Position numbers and translations under genes: made by a program
Notes under the pieces: model-generated
What the model was told of the DNA's origin: nothing
What the model saw: the letters and a program-made list of their open reading frames with translations, nothing else
The model's database searches: none
Shown: positions 52,820 to 61,260 of the stretch, piece by piece
Numbering within the stretch: position 1 is the first letter of the stretch
Layout of the letters: every line of letters starts with the position of its first letter
Source: Hyphococcus formosus
GTDB lineage: Bacteria; Pseudomonadota; Alphaproteobacteria; Caulobacterales; Parvularculaceae
Length of the DNA stretch: 64,000 bases
Assembly (NCBI RefSeq): GCF_046736345.1
Contig: NZ_CP157210.1
Span: 2,170,001 to 2,234,000 of the forward strand
Direction: 5' to 3'

Positions 52820-52867
52820 TCGGCCAATTTTTGGTCTTGCGCGCAGCCTGTTGCGTCGCTAGGTTCC

Positions 52868-52894
52868 GCCACCCATATCCCAAATATGGGTGGC
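52868..52894 (+). terminator. Hairpin after the FYDLN gene
   Basis: An eleven-base perfect stem GCCACCCATAT/ATATGGGTGGC with loop CCCAA, 48 bases after the stop and 48 bases before tRNA-Ala. There is no T-run, so termination is uncertain. Confidence 0.5.
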
Positions 52895-52942
52895 TATCAT
52901 CTGAAACAGGATGATCAATACTACCCGCGCTAAGGCGCAAAT

Positions 52943-53018
<76 letters not shown>

Positions 53019-53081
53019 TTTTTCCCATATCGAACAGCAGGTCTGGTGTCAGTTATCACAATAGTGCTGCTGCGCAGACGT

Positions 53082-54191
53082 CTATCGACAAACCCTTCCG
53101 CGCACCAATAAATCGTCACCAAGATTTTCGACGGTTATATTTTCAAGGCGCGTTGCATCGGCGATTGCGCTTGGTCCTTGGCCGCCAATCGCGGGTTTTG
53201 CTTTTCCGCCTAAAATCATCGTCGGTGCGAGGAAGGCCCAGACCTCATCGACCAGCGCCTGATCGAAGAAGCTGCCCAGAACCGTACTGCCACCCTCAAC
53301 CAGCAGCGATTGAACATTGCGCGAATAAAGCTCGGCCAGTAGCGCCTCAAGGTCGACCTGTGCATGGACATCGCGCGGGAAAATAACGACATCACTCCCG
53401 GTTGTTTCAAATGGTGTTTTTGTCATCGGCGAAATCATATCGGTCACCGCCAATAAAGCCCCATCACCATACACTTTGCTTTGAGGATCTGTCCGGCCCG
53501 TACTATCGATGACCACCCGAAGCGGTTGGTAGGCCGGATCAAAGTCGGTGTCATTTTCGTCGCGCGCAGTTAGCCGCGGGTTATCATAGATAATAGTATC
53601 CGCGCCCACCAAAACCGCGTCTACGGACTTTCTTAGCGCACGACCGGACCGCCGCGCGTCTTCATTGGTGATCCACTGACTGTCGCCATTTTCCGTTGCA
53701 ATGCGCCCATCTAGGCTCATCGCCATTTTAGCAACCACCATCGGACGTTTGTTTTCTTCTGCAAAAAACCAGAATCGATTCTGCTCTCGGGCCTCTGCTT
53801 CGCAAAGACCGCTATGCACTTCAATGCCCGCCGACCTCAGTCGCTCCCCACCACCTGAGGCCAACGGATGCGGATCGGCTACGGCGAAATAAACCGTCGT
53901 GACGCCCGCATTTATCAATACCTCCGTACACGGACCTGTACGGCCATGGTGACAACAGGGCTCCAAGGTCACATAGGCCGTCGCACCTTTTGCATCCCCC
54001 GTATCTTTAAGCGCAATCACTTCGGCGTGGGCGAGCCCTGCTCCCAAATGCGCGCCTTCGCCAATAATCGATCCATCGCGAACAATGACACAACCAACCA
54101 TTGGGTTTGGTGAGGTTCGCCCCTCACCGGTTTGCGCTAGCGCTAATGCCCGGCGCATAAAATGCAAATGCTGATCGCCCTCACCACTCAT
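53082..54191 (-). CDS. ribD: Riboflavin biosynthesis deaminase/reductase RibD
   Basis: A 369-residue bifunctional enzyme. The deaminase half has the zinc motif HAEVIAL and PCCHHGRTGPCTEVL. The reductase half has KMAMSLDGRIA, VGADTII and LLVEGGSTVLGSFF. It performs the second and third steps of riboflavin synthesis from GTP. The ATG at 54191 follows the previous stop by one base (TAACATG), so translation is likely coupled to the flavodoxin-fold gene. No FMN riboswitch is visible. ribE/ribBA are not in the window. Confidence 0.93.
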   Translation of the reverse strand: MSGEGDQHLHFMRRALALAQTGEGRTSPNPMVGCVIVRDGSIIGEGAHLGAGLAHAEVIALKDTGDAKGATAYVTLEPCCHHGRTGPCTEVLINAGVTTVYFAVADPHPLASGGGERLRSAGIEVHSGLCEAEAREQNRFWFFAEENKRPMVVAKMAMSLDGRIATENGDSQWITNEDARRSGRALRKSVDAVLVGADTIIYDNPRLTARDENDTDFDPAYQPLRVVIDSTGRTDPQSKVYGDGALLAVTDMISPMTKTPFETTGSDVVIFPRDVHAQVDLEALLAELYSRNVQSLLVEGGSTVLGSFFDQALVDEVWAFLAPTMILGGKAKPAIGGQGPSAIADATRLENITVENLGDDLLVRGRVCR

Positions 54192-54192
54192 G

Positions 54193-54951
54193 TTACGCGC
54201 GATAATCGGGGTTTTCATAATCGAAGCGACATCCCGCCTTCCATGCATTGCGATCATTGCCGTGGTTCGAAATGCCGCCAGCGTCCTTCATCATTTTTGC
54301 AAGATGCATAAGATTCCACGTCATGATCGTGGTGTTGCGTTGGGTGAAATCATTATCAATCCCAACGGGACCATCATCACTTTCATCACCATAAGAAGGC
54401 CCCGGCCCAGCCTCGCCAATCCAACCGCAATCGGCTTGTGGCGGTATTACATATCCCAAATGTTGAAGCGCATAGAGGATTGTCATGGCACAATGTTTTA
54501 TCCCATCCTCATTGCCCGTAATGACCGCGCCACCGACTTTTCCGTAATAAATGCTTTGACCTTTCTCATTCAAAAGGCCGGACATCGCATAAAGGCGCTC
54601 TATCACTAATCGGCAGACCGAGCTTTCTTCACCGAGCCAGATCGGTGTTCCTAAAATCAATATATTCGCAGCCTTTACCTTTTCCCAAATCGAGGGCCAG
54701 TCGTCGCGATCCCAACCATGTTCGGTCATATCCGGCTGTACGCCAAAAGCGATCTTATGTTCCGTAGCATGAACATATTCGACCTTGATGTGGTTTTTTT
54801 CCATGATCGACTGGGCGACAGAAAGGAGTGTTTTTGTATGAGATTTTTCCGAATTTATCTTCAGGCTGGTGTTAATAATGAGGGCCTTTAATCCTGAGAA
54901 ATCGGTCGTGCTTTCATCACATAGCGTCGTCTGCTTCTCGGTAAGTGTCAT
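54193..54951 (-). CDS. Flavodoxin-fold NAD(P)H oxidoreductase
   Basis: A 252-residue protein with the flavodoxin/NADPH-dependent FMN reductase fold: ALIINTSLKINSEKSHTKTLL forms the phosphate-binding loop region, LILGTPIWLGEESSVCRLVIERL the second part, and VGGAVITGNEDGIKHCAM the third. An FMN cofactor is likely. The ATG at 54951 has GGAGGAAG upstream, whereas the open frame to 54987 does not. Translationally coupled to ribD, which fits a link to flavin metabolism. Confidence 0.8.
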   Translation of the reverse strand: MTLTEKQTTLCDESTTDFSGLKALIINTSLKINSEKSHTKTLLSVAQSIMEKNHIKVEYVHATEHKIAFGVQPDMTEHGWDRDDWPSIWEKVKAANILILGTPIWLGEESSVCRLVIERLYAMSGLLNEKGQSIYYGKVGGAVITGNEDGIKHCAMTILYALQHLGYVIPPQADCGWIGEAGPGPSYGDESDDGPVGIDNDFTQRNTTIMTWNLMHLAKMMKDAGGISNHGNDRNAWKAGCRFDYENPDYRA

Positions 54952-55098
54952 GCGACTTCCTCCGGCGATGGCGTTGAACGAACGCAATTACGCGCATTGT
55001 TGAAAAACACTACAATGCGCAGTTTTGTTCCTCGCTTGGCTACTCAAGATTTATATCAGAGAACCGAGTCTTCGCCCATGAAGGCCCAAAGATTTCTT

Positions 55099-56235
55099 TC
55101 ACGATTGCGCTGCCACGCGCCGTTTTTGAAGCGCCGGACGGATCAATCGCCGATAGCTAAGCGCTAGCCCGGTCCAAACCAGAAACATGCCCGCGATAGA
55201 ACCAAGGCCGGCAAGCGTTTGTCCAATGAATCCAAATATTTCGCCCGTATGCAGGTAACGCGCAAAAATGCGCGCGCGCATGCCGGCGGTCCGCCGATCG
55301 CTAGGGCGATCAGTGCTCAAAAGCGCACCATCGGGCGCGATCACCGTTTCGAATTTATTTTGATAACGGGCACCATTGCCGGTATCGACGCTAAAAAATA
55401 TCGGCTCATCAAATGCGCTCTGTGCCGGAAAGCTGATCCGTTTCCAATTGGGATTGAATGATGCCGCCCGTTGCATCCGTTCTTCGATTGATAATGGTTC
55501 ATTGCCCATATTAAAGTCCGGCAACTCAACTGGCGTTGGAGGTGCCCCCCGCCCCGCTTGCGGCTCTTCGCCATATGCAGCAAACAATATTTTATTCGCC
55601 CACGGATAATAAAAGATTGTCGCCGTCATCGCCATTGCGATAATCGGAACCAGCATCCAAATACTGAAAACATGGTGCCAATTATAATCACGCGCTTTAC
55701 CAGTTGGTGGTGAAGCGTTGAACAATAATTTTGACTTAACCAACACCCAGCGAAGGCTCGGCGTAAGCCACAAATAGAGCCCGCTAATGGCAAGGAAAAT
55801 AAACAACAAATTCGCCCCGCCAGTGATCGCACGTCCGGTCTTGCGCGCCTCGCCTTCGAGCGCAAACCACCGATGAAACGCCATGACTTTGCCAAAGAAT
55901 TTATCCGTCGCCGTATTGCCTTCGAGCAAAAGCTCCCCCGTGACCGGATGAAGCAAAAGTTGCTTGCGACCTTCGAAAATTTTGACCGGTGCCTTCGGAT
56001 TTGACGGAATCTCGACGCGAACATTCTCGCCATAGGTGAATGCCAAAGCGGCAAATTCGTCGGCCGGCAACCTTTGACCGTCTATTTTTTCGACAAGCCC
56101 TCGCTCAGCGGCTGCAACGATCTGCCGCTCATAGGTCAGCAACACCCCTGTGAGCGACATCATGAATATGACAAGGCCGGCAAGAACGCCGGCGGAAAGA
56201 TGCATCCAAAATATTGCGCGTCGGAATGTTTTCAT
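55099..56235 (-). CDS. PepSY-associated TM protein
   Basis: A 378-residue membrane protein with four main transmembrane segments: an N-terminal one (SAGVLAGLVIFMMSLTGVLLTYER), two in the middle and one near the C-terminus (LAGLGSIAGMFLVWTGLALSYRRL). It has the PepSY_TM opening FRRAIFWMHLSAGVLAGL. PepSY_TM proteins often accompany siderophore receptors and iron uptake; some are ferric-siderophore reductases. A Fur-like box lies 84 bases upstream of the start. Confidence 0.85.
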   Translation of the reverse strand: MKTFRRAIFWMHLSAGVLAGLVIFMMSLTGVLLTYERQIVAAAERGLVEKIDGQRLPADEFAALAFTYGENVRVEIPSNPKAPVKIFEGRKQLLLHPVTGELLLEGNTATDKFFGKVMAFHRWFALEGEARKTGRAITGGANLLFIFLAISGLYLWLTPSLRWVLVKSKLLFNASPPTGKARDYNWHHVFSIWMLVPIIAMAMTATIFYYPWANKILFAAYGEEPQAGRGAPPTPVELPDFNMGNEPLSIEERMQRAASFNPNWKRISFPAQSAFDEPIFFSVDTGNGARYQNKFETVIAPDGALLSTDRPSDRRTAGMRARIFARYLHTGEIFGFIGQTLAGLGSIAGMFLVWTGLALSYRRLIRPALQKRRVAAQS

Positions 56236-56318
56236 AAGATCTGTGTTCTTGGTGTGAGGAAGCAGTTGGAAGAGGGCCAGACGAAACTGCGTAAGATTTG
56301 AAATCTGAAATGCCTATT

Positions 56319-56333
56319 TGCGAATAATTATCA
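56319..56333. promoter_or_regulatory. Fur-like box before the PepSY gene
   Basis: TGCGAATAATTATCA has the 7-1-7 inverted form of Fur sites (TGATAAT-N-ATTATCA) with two mismatches in the left half. It lies 84 bases upstream of the PepSY protein start, whose family is iron-related. Confidence 0.5.
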
Positions 56334-56517
56334 CTTTCATATTTGGTGTAAACCGCTCGCGCAACAAATGGCCCAATATAATTGTCACGAAAGCGCCTGA
56401 ATCCCGCTGAATGTTAATCATTTTTTGCCGCCCCGCTGCTTTAAACGACTTTGCGCCATGTTAGACACAACCGCGAAAGGTCGTCATTGAGCGGCCGGGT
56501 TAAGCGCTTGAATTCTA

Positions 56518-56534
56518 GGGCGGAATTTCCGCCC
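56518..56534. promoter_or_regulatory. Palindrome before rfbB
   Basis: GGGCGGAA-T-TTCCGCCC is a perfect inverted repeat only 20 bases before the rfbB start codon. It may be an operator or a leader hairpin near the ribosome-binding site. Confidence 0.4.
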
Positions 56535-56554
56535 CATTGATTTGGGAGAAAGCC

Positions 56555-57613
56555 ATGAGGCTTATGGTTACCGGCGGTGCCGGATTTATTGGTTCCGCTG
56601 TTGTTCGCCGTGCGATTGACGCTGGCGATACTGTTCTGAATGTCGACAAGCTGACCTATGCGGCCAATCTCGACAATATTGCGTCGGTCGCCGATCACCC
56701 GAATTATCAATTCTCTCAGTCCGATATTTGCGACATGCCAAAAATGGCGCAGCTCATTACCGAGTTCAAACCGGACTGCGTCATGAACCTTGCGGCGGAG
56801 ACCCATGTTGATCGCTCGATTGACGGGCCGGGCGCATTTATTCAGACGAATATCGTCGGCACTTATTCGCTGCTTGAGGCATCGCGAGAGTTCTGCAAGA
56901 GCGGGAATGCCCCATCTGGCTTCCGCTTTCATCACATCTCGACCGACGAAGTCTTTGGCTCGCTCGGACCGACCGGAGAGTTCACCGAAGACTCGCCCTA
57001 TCAACCCAACTCGCCCTATTCGGCCGCAAAGGCATCGTCGGATATGTTGGCGCGCGCATGGCGCGAGACGTTTGGCCTTGATGTCATCGTGACCAATTGC
57101 TCGAACAATTACGGCCCCTATCAATTCCCGGAAAAATTGATTCCGGTTGTGATTATTGCGGCCCTCGAAGGACGCGATATTCCGATTTATGGCAAAGGCG
57201 ACAACATTCGCGATTGGCTTTATGTCGAAGACCATGCGGATGCGTTGTTGCTTGTGGCGCGAAAAGGGAAATCCGGCGAGACCTATAATGTCGGTGGCCG
57301 GGCAGAACGCACCAATCTTGAACTTGTCAAAATGATTTGCGCTGTTCTCGATGACGAGCTGAGCGACTCCCCGCATCGGCCTCATGAGAGCCTGATCAAA
57401 TTTGTTTCGGACCGCCCGGGACATGACCACCGTTATGCCATCAACTGCGATAAAATTGAGCGGGAACTCGGCTGGCAGCCGTCAGTTTCCGTCGAAGAAG
57501 GAATGCGCCAAACCGTACTTTGGTATTTGAACAACAAAGAATGGTGGGAAGCCATTCGCGGCAAAGGGTTTGACGTCGCAAAACGCCAGGGATTAGGCCA
57601 ACAAAAGAGCTGA
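56555..57613 (+). CDS. rfbB: dTDP-glucose 4,6-dehydratase
   Basis: A 352-residue extended SDR enzyme. It has NAD site GGAGFIGS, AAETHVDRSIDGP, STDEVFGSLG, the catalytic SPYSAAKASSD (YxxxK) and the dehydratase region NCSNNYGPYQFPEKLIPV. It makes dTDP-4-keto-6-deoxyglucose, the branch point to dTDP-rhamnose and related sugars. The ATG at 56555 has GGGAGAA eight bases upstream. First gene of rfbB-rfbD-rfbA. Confidence 0.95.
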   Translation: MRLMVTGGAGFIGSAVVRRAIDAGDTVLNVDKLTYAANLDNIASVADHPNYQFSQSDICDMPKMAQLITEFKPDCVMNLAAETHVDRSIDGPGAFIQTNIVGTYSLLEASREFCKSGNAPSGFRFHHISTDEVFGSLGPTGEFTEDSPYQPNSPYSAAKASSDMLARAWRETFGLDVIVTNCSNNYGPYQFPEKLIPVVIIAALEGRDIPIYGKGDNIRDWLYVEDHADALLLVARKGKSGETYNVGGRAERTNLELVKMICAVLDDELSDSPHRPHESLIKFVSDRPGHDHRYAINCDKIERELGWQPSVSVEEGMRQTVLWYLNNKEWWEAIRGKGFDVAKRQGLGQQKS

Positions 57614-57614
57614 C

Positions 57615-58487
57615 ATGAATATTCTTGTCTTCGGTAAAAACGGTCAGGTCGCAAAGGCGCTGCAATTGGAGCCTGTGCCAGAGGGCAGCTTGACCGCCCT
57701 TGGCCGCGATGATGCCGATCTTCTTGTGCGCGGGAATGCGGAAGCCGCGATCAGGGAACGAAAACCGGATATTGTCATCAACGCCGCGGCCTATACGGCG
57801 GTAGATAAAGCCGAAGAAGAAATCGACGCCGCGAAAGCGTTGAACACGGACGCACCGGCGGAAATGGCAAAAGCCGCGCATGATATTGGCGCGCAGTTCA
57901 TTCACCTGTCCACGGATTATGTTTTTGACGGAACAAGCCATGACCGCTTGACCGAGGAAGCGCCGACAAATCCGCTCAACAAATATGGGGCGACAAAACT
58001 TGTCGGCGAAACGCAAGTCATGGCCGCGCACCCCAAAGCGGTGATCCTTCGTACCTCGTGGGTTTTCTCTTCTTTCGGCAATAACTTTGTAAAAACCATG
58101 CTTCGCTTGGCCAAAGATCGTGACGCCCTGTCGATTGTTGCGGATCAAATTGGCGGCCCAACCGAGGCAGGCGACATTGCCCGTGCGGCCCTTGCCATTG
58201 CCGCAAAGAAACATCGCGGCGCACCCGGTAGCGGCATTTATCATTTCCAAGGCAACCCACCGGTCAGCTGGGCAGAGTTTGCCGAAGCAATTTTCGAGAC
58301 CGCCAATGTCACAATGTCGGTCAGTCCAATTCCGACAGCGGAATACAAAACACCAGCGGCGCGGCCGCTAAATACCGTTCTGGATTGTGCGCGTATTGAA
58401 CGCGATTTCGGTGTTGCGCAACCTGATTGGCGCAGCGGTCTGGTCCGGGTTGTCAAAGAACTCCAAAGCAAGGAAAGCAAGTCATGA
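57615..58487 (+). CDS. rfbD: dTDP-4-dehydrorhamnose reductase
   Basis: A 290-residue SDR reductase. Opening MNILVFGKNGQVAKAL, then NAAAYTAVDKAEEEID, STDYVFDG, and NKYGATKLVGE with YxxxK. It reduces dTDP-4-keto-rhamnose to dTDP-L-rhamnose. It starts one base after the rfbB stop. The 3' end overlaps rfbA by four bases (ATGA). The epimerase rfbC that should supply its substrate is not in this cluster. Confidence 0.93.
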   Translation: MNILVFGKNGQVAKALQLEPVPEGSLTALGRDDADLLVRGNAEAAIRERKPDIVINAAAYTAVDKAEEEIDAAKALNTDAPAEMAKAAHDIGAQFIHLSTDYVFDGTSHDRLTEEAPTNPLNKYGATKLVGETQVMAAHPKAVILRTSWVFSSFGNNFVKTMLRLAKDRDALSIVADQIGGPTEAGDIARAALAIAAKKHRGAPGSGIYHFQGNPPVSWAEFAEAIFETANVTMSVSPIPTAEYKTPAARPLNTVLDCARIERDFGVAQPDWRSGLVRVVKELQSKESKS

Positions 58488-59350
58488 AGGGTATTATTCT
58501 CGCAGGCGGATCGGGCACACGTCTCTATCCGGTGACGCGCGGCGTCTCGAAACAATTGATGCCAATCTATGACAAGCCGATGATCTATTACCCGCTCAGC
58601 GTACTGATGCTTGCGGGTATTCGCGACATCCTTGTGATTACTACACCGGAAGATCGCGCATCGTTTGAACGGCTTTTGGGCGATGGCAATGAATGGGGCA
58701 TTTCGATCAGCTATGCGACGCAACCAAGCCCGGACGGATTGGCGCAAGCCTTTATCATCGGCGAAGAGTTTATCGCCGGCGATAAATGCGCATTGGTTCT
58801 GGGGGATAATATTTTCTACGGACACGGATTAACTGACCAATTGCGAGCGGCAGCCCAACTTGAAAACGGCGCGGAAATTTTCGCCTATCAAGTCACTGAC
58901 CCTGAACGTTACGGCGTTGTTGAATTTGGCGAGGGCGGCGAGGTTATTTCCATCGAGGAAAAACCGCAAAAACCTAAATCGAATTTTGCGGCAACTGGCC
59001 TCTATTTTTATGACGAAACCGTCGTTGAGCGCGCCAAACAGGTTAAGCCGTCGGCCCGCGGTGAGTTGGAAATCACCACCCTCAATGAAATGTATATGCA
59101 TGATGGCTGCCTGCGGGCGCAGATGCTGGGTCGTGGCTTTGCGTGGCTCGATACCGGCACGCATGAATCGCTTCTCGAAGCGGCGCATTTTGTGCAAACC
59201 ATCGAAACCCGTCAGGGCCTCAAGGTTTCCTGCCCCGAAGAAATTGCCTACCGATCTGGCTTTATCGACCGGGATCAATTGCTGAAACTGGCGGAACCGC
59301 TCAAAAAAAATCAGTACGGACAATACCTGACGCGGCTCGCTGGCGCGTAA
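58484..59350 (+). CDS. rfbA: Glucose-1-phosphate thymidylyltransferase
   Basis: A 288-residue nucleotidyltransferase. N-terminal MKGIILAGGSGTRLYPVTRGVSKQL-type motif and VLGDNIFYGHG, EEKPQKPKSN and FAWLDTGTHESLLEA. It makes dTDP-glucose from dTTP and glucose-1-phosphate, the first step of the pathway. The start overlaps the rfbD stop. Confidence 0.95.
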   Translation: MKGIILAGGSGTRLYPVTRGVSKQLMPIYDKPMIYYPLSVLMLAGIRDILVITTPEDRASFERLLGDGNEWGISISYATQPSPDGLAQAFIIGEEFIAGDKCALVLGDNIFYGHGLTDQLRAAAQLENGAEIFAYQVTDPERYGVVEFGEGGEVISIEEKPQKPKSNFAATGLYFYDETVVERAKQVKPSARGELEITTLNEMYMHDGCLRAQMLGRGFAWLDTGTHESLLEAAHFVQTIETRQGLKVSCPEEIAYRSGFIDRDQLLKLAEPLKKNQYGQYLTRLAGA

Positions 59351-59532
59351 TATCGCGGGAATCCCTCGCTTCATCGCACCGAATCCGAGTATTCGGCGGG
59401 GACTTCACACCCGAAAACTGCCCGCTGCCTTGACCGGGGTTGCGCATTGCGCCATTCGCACTTTATGACGGCGCAAAAGCTTGTATAAATTGCAGGTTTA
59501 AACACAAGTAGCTCTGATAAATGGGAAGCGAT

Positions 59533-60714
59533 ATGAAGATCCTGGTGATTGGTGGGGATGGTTTTTGCGGGTGGCCAACGGCGCTACACGTGTCGAATGT
59601 GGGGCACGAGGTTGTAATCGTTGACAATCTTTCGCGCCGGAAAATCGATATCGAACTTGAAGTCGAATCGCTGACCCCGATCCAACCGGTCTCGACGCGC
59701 CTTGCGGCCTGGAAAGAAGTTTCCGGCAAAAGCATCACTTTTGAAAATATTGACGTCGCGAAAAACTACGCTCGACTGGTCAACCTTTTGAACGATTTCG
59801 AACCGGATGCGATTGTTCATTTCGCTGAGCAGCGCGCTGCGCCTTACTCCATGAAATCGTCTTACCACAAGCGTTATACGGTCGATAACAACCTCAACGC
59901 GACAAACAATGTTCTCGCGGCGATTGTTGAATCGAGTGTTGACCCGCATCTCGTGCATTTGGGCACAATGGGCGTCTATGGTTACGGCACAGCGGGCATG
60001 AAAATCCCCGAGGGTTATTTGCCGATTAAAATCGAAACTGATGATGGTCAGGAAATCCGTCAGGAAATTCTGTATCCGGCAAATCCCGGCTCGATCTATC
60101 ACATGACGAAAACCCAGGACCAATTGCTGTTTGCGTTTTACAACAAAAATGACGGCCTGAAGATCACTGACCTTCACCAAGGCATTGTTTGGGGTACACA
60201 GACGGAAGAAACCAAAAAAGACGAACGCCTGATTAACCGCTTCGACTATGACGGCGATTATGGCACTGTTCTTAATCGCTTTTTGATGCAGGCGGCTGTT
60301 GGTTTCCCAATGACCGTTCACGGTACAGGCGGGCAGACAAGGGCGTTTATTCATATCCAAGATACCGTCAAATGTATTGAGCTTGCGATCGAAACGCCGC
60401 CACAACATGGCGAACGGGTTCGTATTTTAAACCAGATGACCGAAACCCACCGCGTGCGGGATCTGGCGAAATTGATCGAGTCTAAAACCGGCGCAGCGAT
60501 TGAATATGTAAACAATCCGCGCAAGGAAGATGCCGAGAATGATCTTCACGTCGAGAACGAACGCCTTTTGGGCCTCGGTCTTGATCCGATCACGCTCGAA
60601 GAAGGTCTTCTCGAAGAAGTCACGGAAATCGCGCGCAAATACGCAGACCGGTGCGACAAAACGAAAATCCCGTGTATTTCCTACTGGACGGACAACCAGA
60701 AAAAAGACGCTTAG
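59533..60714 (+). CDS. sqdB: UDP-sulfoquinovose synthase
   Basis: A 393-residue extended SDR enzyme converting UDP-glucose and sulfite to UDP-sulfoquinovose, the head-group donor of the sulfolipid SQDG. Diagnostic pieces are IGGDGFCGWPTALHVS, FAEQRAAPYSM, THLHQGIVWG-type region (TDLHQGIVWGTQ) and YHMTKTQDQLL carrying YxxxK. The ATG at 59533 follows GGGAAG; the ATG at 59521 would add four residues. No sulfoquinovosyltransferase is adjacent; the GT4 gene at 30-31.2 kb is a candidate elsewhere in the window. Confidence 0.93.
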   Translation: MKILVIGGDGFCGWPTALHVSNVGHEVVIVDNLSRRKIDIELEVESLTPIQPVSTRLAAWKEVSGKSITFENIDVAKNYARLVNLLNDFEPDAIVHFAEQRAAPYSMKSSYHKRYTVDNNLNATNNVLAAIVESSVDPHLVHLGTMGVYGYGTAGMKIPEGYLPIKIETDDGQEIRQEILYPANPGSIYHMTKTQDQLLFAFYNKNDGLKITDLHQGIVWGTQTEETKKDERLINRFDYDGDYGTVLNRFLMQAAVGFPMTVHGTGGQTRAFIHIQDTVKCIELAIETPPQHGERVRILNQMTETHRVRDLAKLIESKTGAAIEYVNNPRKEDAENDLHVENERLLGLGLDPITLEEGLLEEVTEIARKYADRCDKTKIPCISYWTDNQKKDA

Positions 60715-60753
60715 GCGACTTTTAAATTTCGCGAATTTGAGTGCGGCGCAATT

Positions 60754-61257
60754 TTATTGCGCCGCATATTTTTTGAAATAGATCAGCGTTTCATCATAGG
60801 ACTTTGAATCCGCCGTACGCCAATCATGTACGCTATCGGCATTCAATAGCGCCCCCTCTGGCGACAAGATCAAAATCGTCGGTGTTCCGCGGACCTCCAA
60901 CACACCAAATCTTAGCGCGACATCAAGATTGCGGTCGCGATAACCGACATCGACCCAAACCAGTTCATACCCATCGGCGATTACGGCGGCGAGTTCCGGC
61001 TCTTCGAACTTGGCAGCCAATCCGCGACTATCGTGACACCAGTTCCCGCCGAGCACCAAAAGCACATTCTTGCCGCTCGCTTGCGCGGCGGACAAAGCCA
61101 CATCGACATCCATCATCGCATTTCGCGACGCATCAAACGGGCGCGGATTATCGTCATGGTGTTCGCCCTCCGCCGCCTGCGCGACAACCGGCGACACCGG
61201 GTTCGCCAACCCAACAACGGCGGCGACGGCCAACCCAACACAAAATGCCTTTAACAT
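60754..61257 (-). CDS. Exported thioredoxin-like protein with CxxS site
   Basis: A 167-residue protein with a signal peptide (cleavage near residue 28) and a thioredoxin-like fold. The active-site region is GGNWCHDS: one Cys (Cys74) and a Ser in place of the second Cys, so the usual disulfide chemistry is replaced by a monothiol form. The cis-Pro motif is RGTPTILIL. Such sites bind metals or form mixed disulfides. The stop of the upstream aminotransferase lies three bases before its start, so they are co-transcribed. Confidence 0.8.
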   Translation of the reverse strand: MLKAFCVGLAVAAVVGLANPVSPVVAQAAEGEHHDDNPRPFDASRNAMMDVDVALSAAQASGKNVLLVLGGNWCHDSRGLAAKFEEPELAAVIADGYELVWVDVGYRDRNLDVALRFGVLEVRGTPTILILSPEGALLNADSVHDWRTADSKSYDETLIYFKKYAAQ

Positions 61258-61260
61258 GGC

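Larger units (their letters stand above)
56236..56554. other. Divergent promoter region, PepSY gene and rfbB
   Basis: A 319-base gap between divergent genes. It holds the Fur-like box (56319-56333) toward the PepSY gene and the GGGCGGAA palindrome (56518-56534) toward rfbB. No reading frame or RNA gene is supported in the rest. Confidence 0.6.

Noticed and set aside
53082..54257. An FMN riboswitch before ribD
   Set aside because: ribD starts one base after the previous stop, and neither this junction nor the 150 bases before the flavodoxin gene show the RFN element.
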